From contig CAJQUW010003146.1 in NCBI GenBank assembly GCA_907163375.1, positions 434,001-498,000 of the forward strand: a DNA stretch of 64,000 bases, written 5' to 3'. Of the stretch, positions 59,439-64,000 are shown piece by piece. The position numbers were made by a program, and so were the translations under genes. A model generated the notes under the pieces. The model was not told the DNA's origin and did no database searches. It worked only from the letters and a program-made list of their open reading frames with translations. Every line of letters begins with the position of its first letter. The stretch's first letter is position 1. Source of the DNA: Prostheceraeus crozeri (Eukaryota; Platyhelminthes; Polycladida; Euryleptidae).

Positions 59439-60005
59439 TTAGGCGTTATGTCGCATGACATAACGAACTGCTGCTTTCAATCTGTTCACAGTAGGCACAT
59501 TCTGTCGTCCTAGGAATTTGGTTAAGAGTGATTGCCCTTTCACATAATGTACTCCCCTAAGTATGCTTGTACCACCTTCTTTCATATTGCGATAGTTGAT
59601 ACAACCAAATATTACTTGATATCTTGGTCTTCTACGTTTAAAATCTGCAAGGGTATGAAATATTTGACGTTTCATTGATGAGCTCACACGACAGCTATTT
59701 TTTAATTCCATTGCAATGTGACGTACAGGATTGATCAAATTGATGCCGCCTACAGGCGATCGCTTAAAGCCATAATCTGTTAACACCATTTCCCACGCAT
59801 GACCCATTCGCTGACATAAAATCTGAAGTTTGTAAGCATGATTTTGCCAAGGATCGGCTATGCCGGAAAGAATTACATCTTCAATGGGTCTTGTTGCATG
59901 AATAGGTGATTTGATGAGACGAACTGCATCATCTAATCCTCGTCCCGCTAATGTCACTATTGCAAATGATAATATGATGATGAATCTTAACATGACTTCG
60001 TCCAT
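59439..60005 (-). CDS. Unrecognised secreted or membrane-targeted protein, 188 aa
   Basis: ATG at 60005. The N-terminus MDEVMLRFIIILSFAIVTLAG reads as a signal peptide, with likely cleavage after LAG. The mature part is basic and helical (CQRMGHAWEMVL, CRVSSSMKRQIFHTLADFKRRRPRYQVIFGCINYRNM, VPTVNRLKAAVRYVMRH) with three cysteines. No family recognised. It sits between penton and protease in the same orientation. A signal peptide is unusual for a virion core gene and suggests a surface or host-directed role (inference). Confidence 0.55.
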   Translation of the reverse strand: MDEVMLRFIIILSFAIVTLAGRGLDDAVRLIKSPIHATRPIEDVILSGIADPWQNHAYKLQILCQRMGHAWEMVLTDYGFKRSPVGGINLINPVRHIAMELKNSCRVSSSMKRQIFHTLADFKRRRPRYQVIFGCINYRNMKEGGTSILRGVHYVKGQSLLTKFLGRQNVPTVNRLKAAVRYVMRHNA

Positions 60006-60122
60006 TTCTTATGAATGCTTTGCTTAAACGAGAAGACTAAGCAAACGTTTTGATGTGTCTAAAACTAACCATGATTGCCAAGCTCTCTTCTCGGTGTCAC
60101 GTTACATGGAAGGTGATTACCA

Positions 60123-60413
60123 TTGGAAGGCATTACCTTTTATGATACTCATCGACAAGTTAAAATAAGTTTATCCCCTTTTCAAATGGCTCACCTCCAC
60201 GATGCTTTACATATCATGCATCATCCAATGTACTATATCCTTCTAAGTGGACGTCTATTCATTATTCGACGAGATTTCATTGCTCTTCATGATCAATATG
60301 GTGTTATACATTTTACATCCTCAAGTTGGAACAAGTATAGAGAACGTATACATCTTCGCATAATGACTTACCTTCAACAAACCAACACTCATAAGCATGA
60401 ATGTGACAAGTGA
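60123..60413 (+). CDS. Small plus-strand protein of element C, 96 aa
   Basis: The only plus-strand frame within the virion block. It begins MEGITFYDTHRQVKISLSPF (an alternative start codon lies nearby) and is rich in His/Tyr/Ile (LHDALHIMHHPMYYILL, RLFIIRRDFIALHDQYGV). No family recognised. A downstream AATAAA near 60489-60494 fits a transcript in this direction, and the gene is convergent with the protease. Moderately credible. Confidence 0.4.
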   Translation: MEGITFYDTHRQVKISLSPFQMAHLHDALHIMHHPMYYILLSGRLFIIRRDFIALHDQYGVIHFTSSSWNKYRERIHLRIMTYLQQTNTHKHECDK

Positions 60414-60530
60414 ACAATTTCTTCTTATCTCTACCTATTAATGTTTGATGACTAAATACAACATATTCAATCACATCATCTACTTTTCCATTGAAGTATA
60501 ATAAAGAAAACATATGTTAATCGTACATAT

Positions 60531-60992
60531 TTATTGAAGGCTTTTATAAAAGTTACGAATGCGCTTTTCATTGACAAGGGTATCATGTGAAAAATGTTTA
60601 CAAATGTCATGTAAAGAGTCATAATGTAGTCGTTGCATTACAAAGTAGAGGGCATATGCTCCACATGTTGAAGACAAGGGATGTTGATACGCCAAAGCAT
60701 TGCAAATCCATTTTCGTGAATGACGGTTCATGAAACGTGTGACATAATCACAGTTTGGTAAGGCCAATGAATCAAAGATTTCACCGCAATAGTTTTTATC
60801 AATAAACAAAACTTTCCAGTGTTTGCCGGGTAAGTGTGCTGTATCAGTATTCATGATAATGAATGAGGGTGGTTTTGGTAAAACTGTGGGCATATTATTA
60901 ATGGAAAACACACCTCGAAATGCTGCAACAGTCCGCTCATCACCATGTTCTTGAACGACTCTCTCTAGCTCTGCATCAGATAACCAACTCAT
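60531..60992 (-). CDS. PRO: Adenain-like cysteine protease of element C
   Basis: Intact 153-aa frame. Catalytic His in PGKHWKVLFID, Asp in EIFDSLALP, then the Gln region and the nucleophile Cys in SSTCGAYALYFVMQRL. Ulp1/adenain-type maturation protease, homologous to Polinton B's enzyme. The start ATG overlaps the stop of the major capsid gene (ATGA at 60989-60992). The stop TAA lies in CAATAAATA, again merging stop and poly(A) signal. Confidence 0.9.
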   Translation of the reverse strand: MSWLSDAELERVVQEHGDERTVAAFRGVFSINNMPTVLPKPPSFIIMNTDTAHLPGKHWKVLFIDKNYCGEIFDSLALPNCDYVTRFMNRHSRKWICNALAYQHPLSSTCGAYALYFVMQRLHYDSLHDICKHFSHDTLVNEKRIRNFYKSLQ

Positions 60993-62270
60993 TGACTTGT
61001 ATAAGAAGCGGAAACGTCACGTAGTCTGTTAATTCGAATGGTGGAATCGAACACAGCATAGATGAGTACATTGACTGTTTTCGTCAAATCTTTTTCAAAG
61101 AAGAATTCTACTTTAAGACCCTTCGTGGCAGTGCCCGGACGATAAGAAGCACCTGCTTCATTGTTTGCTGTCAAATCAAATGCATAAAGTGTATAACCTT
61201 TAGCAAATTCATCATAGGTCAAACCATTGGTGTCATCAGTATTCCAGCATTTAAATGTCTCCATAGTATTTTGATATGAGCGAGAATAATGTCCATTAGC
61301 GAAGTCTGGGCAAAAAGGAGTACCAGGAATGCAATCAGTATCACGATACAATTGATTTGATTTAAACCAAAGTGTTCAAAGTTGAGGAGATTCTTCGATA
61401 TATTACCATTGTATGTATCATTTGCAATCAATCCTACAATGATCATTTTTGGTGATTGTATAGGAAACAAACTATCTTTAACAAAGCTCTTTTGCGCACG
61501 AGGAATGGTGAAACTATGGATCTCAGTATGATTTACATCATAAAGAGCATCATACTTCTTCAAACCCATCTCGTGACCATTAATCACCGAAGGATTCACT
61601 GTCATTCGTCGCACATAAAGTCTAACACTTTCAAACACAATCTTAAATTCAGTCTTTGCTCCATAACAGTTCAATACAAATTTAGGATCGTTCGGCAAGA
61701 GATGAACTCGCATGTCTACTTTTGACATTAAGAAACGTGATTGACGGAAAAAGTCCAAGTATAGGGGACCATATAATTCATACACCCTACTTTCTGCAGT
61801 CCACTTTTCACGAGTGTCAAATCCTTGTTTTTGTCACTATCAAATTTACCACCTTCATCTTTACACCAACCCATAACAGCCATGTGACTCTTTTGTGCTT
61901 GTGGCTGGAATTGCATGACTGTTGAAAAATAACCGAGATAGGGATAACTGTGTTGACCACCTTCAACCCGAGTTTCATCAATGGTCAATGATACATCCTT
62001 TAAGAGTGTTGCTATTGCCCAGTTATTAACGGCTACTTTGTCCTTGTCGTCAAGGTTTGTACCGTCCTTATTTACTATCTTAAACTTAACATGTAGATTG
62101 ATGTCATTTACATCGATGTACTCAGCATCATTTCCTGGTATTAAAAACTCAATGACACTACAAGAATCGATACTTGTCTGTGGATAACGAATGGATGCAT
62201 AATTTCTAATGATATCCGTCTGTATAAGTGTTCTATCAAATAAGCAAAGGGATGAGGTTTTACATTCCAT
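60989..62270 (-). pseudogene. MCP: Double jelly-roll major capsid protein of element C, two frameshifts
   Basis: Collinear frames. 62270-61728 (MECKTSSLCLFDRTLIQTDI, IEFLIPGNDAEYIDVNDINLHVKFKI, LKDVSLTIDETRV). 61785-61360 (LYLDFFRQSRFLMSKVDMRVHLLPN, KIVFESVRLYVRRMTVNPSV, FPIQSPKMIIVGLIAN). 61351-60989 (CWNTDDTNGLTYDEFAKGYTLYAFDLT...LKVEFFFEKDLTKTVNVLIYAVFD). This is the adintovirus/Polinton hexon pattern, clearly divergent from the Polinton B capsid. Frame changes are near 61790 and 61350. Confidence 0.82.
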
Positions 62271-62272
62271 AT

Positions 62273-62663
62273 TTAAAACAGTCCACGTCGTCTGCGTTTG
62301 CTAGGAGGTATACGAGATGCTCTTCGCTTACGTTTGCCTGAAGTAGAGAGTGGATTGATATGACTGATGACAGACCTGATACCAGCCTTACCGACATTTT
62401 TCAAACGCTGTGTTCCATGACGCTTTAGCGATTCACCAATCGGCAATCTTCCTGAAAGCGCATCACTTGCTACATCTGCTGCTAATCCTACAGCTTCCTT
62501 TAAAGCTGATTTTCCCACATTTACGATAGTGGGGAGCATCGTACTTTGACAGCACCCAATAGACTACCCCCTTTTTGACGTCTCGATCCAGCATAAACGG
62601 GAAAGCCAGCTCCATGACTAGCATAGGAGGGGGCAGAATAGAACGTAGCAGTTTGATCCATAG
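62273..62663 (-). pseudogene. Core/minor capsid protein of element C (pVII/pVI-like), frameshifted
   Basis: The first frame begins at the ATG near 62660 (MDQTATFYSAPSYASHGAG) with the FPVYAGSRRQKGGSLLG block typical of this Polinton family. It shifts near 62540 into VNVGKSALKEAVGLAADVAS with GRLPIGESLKRHGTQRL and a strongly basic end (GKRKRRASRIPPSKRRRRG). The stop is followed within a few bases by the major capsid ATG. It probably binds DNA and bridges it to the capsid. Confidence 0.7.
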
Positions 62664-62702
62664 GTATTTATTTATTTATATTTACACAATTCAATACTTT
62701 GC

Positions 62703-63770
62703 TTAGGAACGTTGACTAACACGATAAAGGGCAGAATGACGAATCCAACTGTACATTGAATTTGGATAGCCAGCCCATTTCACCAGGCTCCACTTTTCCC
62801 CTTGTCGCATTTGGTCACGAAGTATCTTTTCAACCATGTAGTCATCATCTTCTTTGGTGATGGGTGTTATCTCATGACGATAAAAACTCCCTTGAATCTC
62901 TTCACCATGATAATCACGAAGCTTGTAGGTAGTGGGCTTGAATTTCTTGTTAACCTCAGAAACAGTAAATATTTCGTCCGTCCAATTGGGAAGATATCCT
63001 TTCGCAAACACGCTTTTCACCTAGGAAATGCGAACTTTGCCACCAACCTGAATGTCACGTTTACCTGGTGATGGTTGCTTGCGTTTAGCATTGATTTCAC
63101 GGATTGTATCCACCATGTCTGGAGTTATGTCAGCAGGTTTGTGACCAATCATACGATGAACAGAATGATTGTGAGCGTGTACAGTATCTTGTAATACATC
63201 CGTCCACTTTTGTGTTACTTTTGCAGTGAAATAGCGCCATAGGCGAGTTTTCAGTGTACGATTAAAGCGTTCGACCACTGCAGCCTTGTATGCACTTTTC
63301 ACACTAAACAGCTCAATGTTCTGTTTGCGAAATAAAGCACGCACATGTATGTTTTCAAACTCTTTCCCTTCATCAGTCTGAATACGTGTGGGAATGCGTC
63401 CTTCACTGAAAATATTTTGGAAAGCCTCGGCCACTTCTTCACCACGCTTTATCTTGAGTGGTTGAACCCAAGAATAACGGGGAAATAAGTCAATGACAGA
63501 TAGGAGAAAGCGAAAGCCTTTATTCTTTTTAGCTAATAAAGAAACATCAGCCAAATCTGCTTGCCATTGTTCATCAATATCATGAACGATATAAGAACGG
63601 GTAGGATGGAATTTTCGAGCTTGTGTGTGCAATGTATATGCAGGTTGAGCTTTTAACCATCTCTTCACTTGTTTCTGTGAATAACCACTTGCTTGTGACA
63701 ACTTTTTCACTGAAGCATAACCTGCATAATGCTTTGGGTTATAGTAAATTGATTTCAGATGTTCATCCAT
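62703..63770 (-). pseudogene. INT: Retroviral-like integrase with chromodomain of element C, in-frame stop
   Basis: ATG at 63770. N-terminal IYYNPKHYAGYASVKKLSQA with helix-turn-helix (YSQKQVKRWLKAQPAYTLH). The rve triad lies in WQADLADVSLL, IQTDEGKEFEN and VVERFNRTLKTR. An in-frame TAG (63021-63023) follows GGKVRIS; the same frame continues with SH3-like and chromodomain (LVKWAGYPNSMYSWIR) to 62703. Only the single stop separates active core and chromodomain, so readthrough or recent inactivation are both possible. Similar in sequence to element A's integrase. Confidence 0.9.
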
Positions 63771-64000
63771 CGTCTATTAAGAGGGATCGTTTATTTGCCT
63801 CAAAGTATTAGACTTTTTCTCCGCTAGGGTTTGCGTTTGTGTTTGAGACCTGCTTTTGCTACTTTTTTGAGTCGTCTTGTATGAATCACTTTTACAACAT
63901 GTACTTAAGCAGTTCAATGACACATGAATGTTTTGGCAACTCTCAACATGGGATACAACATAGCTTCTTCATATTAGAAGTCTGTGCTAAAATCAAATGA

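Larger units (their letters stand above)
53185..64000. mobile_element. Element C: adintovirus/Polinton-like element, right part outside the window
   Basis: Minus-strand virion block (integrase, core protein, major capsid, protease, penton) plus small TATA-driven genes. A left terminus may lie at 53185-53188, where AGTAGTAATCCCG resembles the AGTA start of Polinton B. This is a guess, because the partner repeat is outside. Richer in GC than Polinton B. The integrase starts at 63770 and the element continues beyond 64000. Confidence 0.8.

Noticed and set aside
1-64000. A bacterial or phage origin of the window (phage-fibre motif, packaging ATPase)
   Set aside because: Penelope elements, TATA boxes, AATAAA signals, chromodomain integrases and the IAP-type RING place it in an animal genome.

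Overview
The window is eukaryotic, almost certainly from an invertebrate animal genome. It carries Penelope-like retroelements, Tc1/mariner-superfamily and hAT transposon remnants, a non-LTR-type reverse transcriptase, TATA boxes and AATAAA signals, and three different Polinton/Maverick (adintovirus-like) elements. No ordinary host gene, rRNA or tRNA was recognised. I cannot name the species.

Layout. (1) 1-6110: element A, a Polinton/adintovirus-like element cut by the window's left edge, read on the minus strand: UBA-RING protein, unknown protein, core-type basic protein, SSB-like protein, packaging ATPase, structural protein, integrase, penton-like protein. Several genes are frameshifted. 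(2) 6475-9420: two convergent deleted copies of a DDE_3 (Tc1/mariner superfamily) transposon with long inverted repeats. (3) 9720-47320: a four-level nest. A decayed non-LTR-type reverse transcriptase (9720-11694, resuming at 47114) is split by Penelope-like element PLE-A, a head-to-head inverted dimer with a 12-bp target duplication. PLE-A is split inside its RT by Polinton B (13922-45722: AG...CT ends, about 480-bp terminal inverted repeats, 6-bp target duplication GATGAA). Polinton B's packaging ATPase is split by a second Penelope family, PLE-B (17672-31373, 12-bp target duplication). PLE-B is an array of six units: three full and one truncated on the minus strand, then one truncated and one full on the plus strand, joined 5' end to 5' end. 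(4) 47450-53180: mostly featureless DNA with one hAT transposase relic. (5) 53185 to the right edge: element C, a third adintovirus-like element. It has a repeat-rich left part, a cluster of small TATA-driven early-type genes, then penton, secreted/membrane unknown, protease, major capsid, core protein and integrase genes on the minus strand.

Polinton B has the fullest gene set: membrane protein, structural protein, penton, ATPase, protein-primed PolB with a separate zinc-finger microprotein, a clamp-like protein, a fibre-like coiled coil, a pVI-like protein, major capsid, pX-like protein, a PLA2-integrase fusion and an adenain-like protease. Together these would replicate, integrate, package and mature a virion. 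Nearly all its genes start directly after an A-run (TTAAAAATG-type), whereas A and C use TATA boxes upstream. The recurring stops and frameshifts show that all three elements are fossils or near-fossils.

Most unusual points: the symmetric Penelope arrays with both outer ends being 3' ends, the covarying hammerhead-like motif in both Penelope families, the start-adjacent promoter motif of Polinton B, its clamp-like and phage-fibre-like proteins, and the early region of element C.
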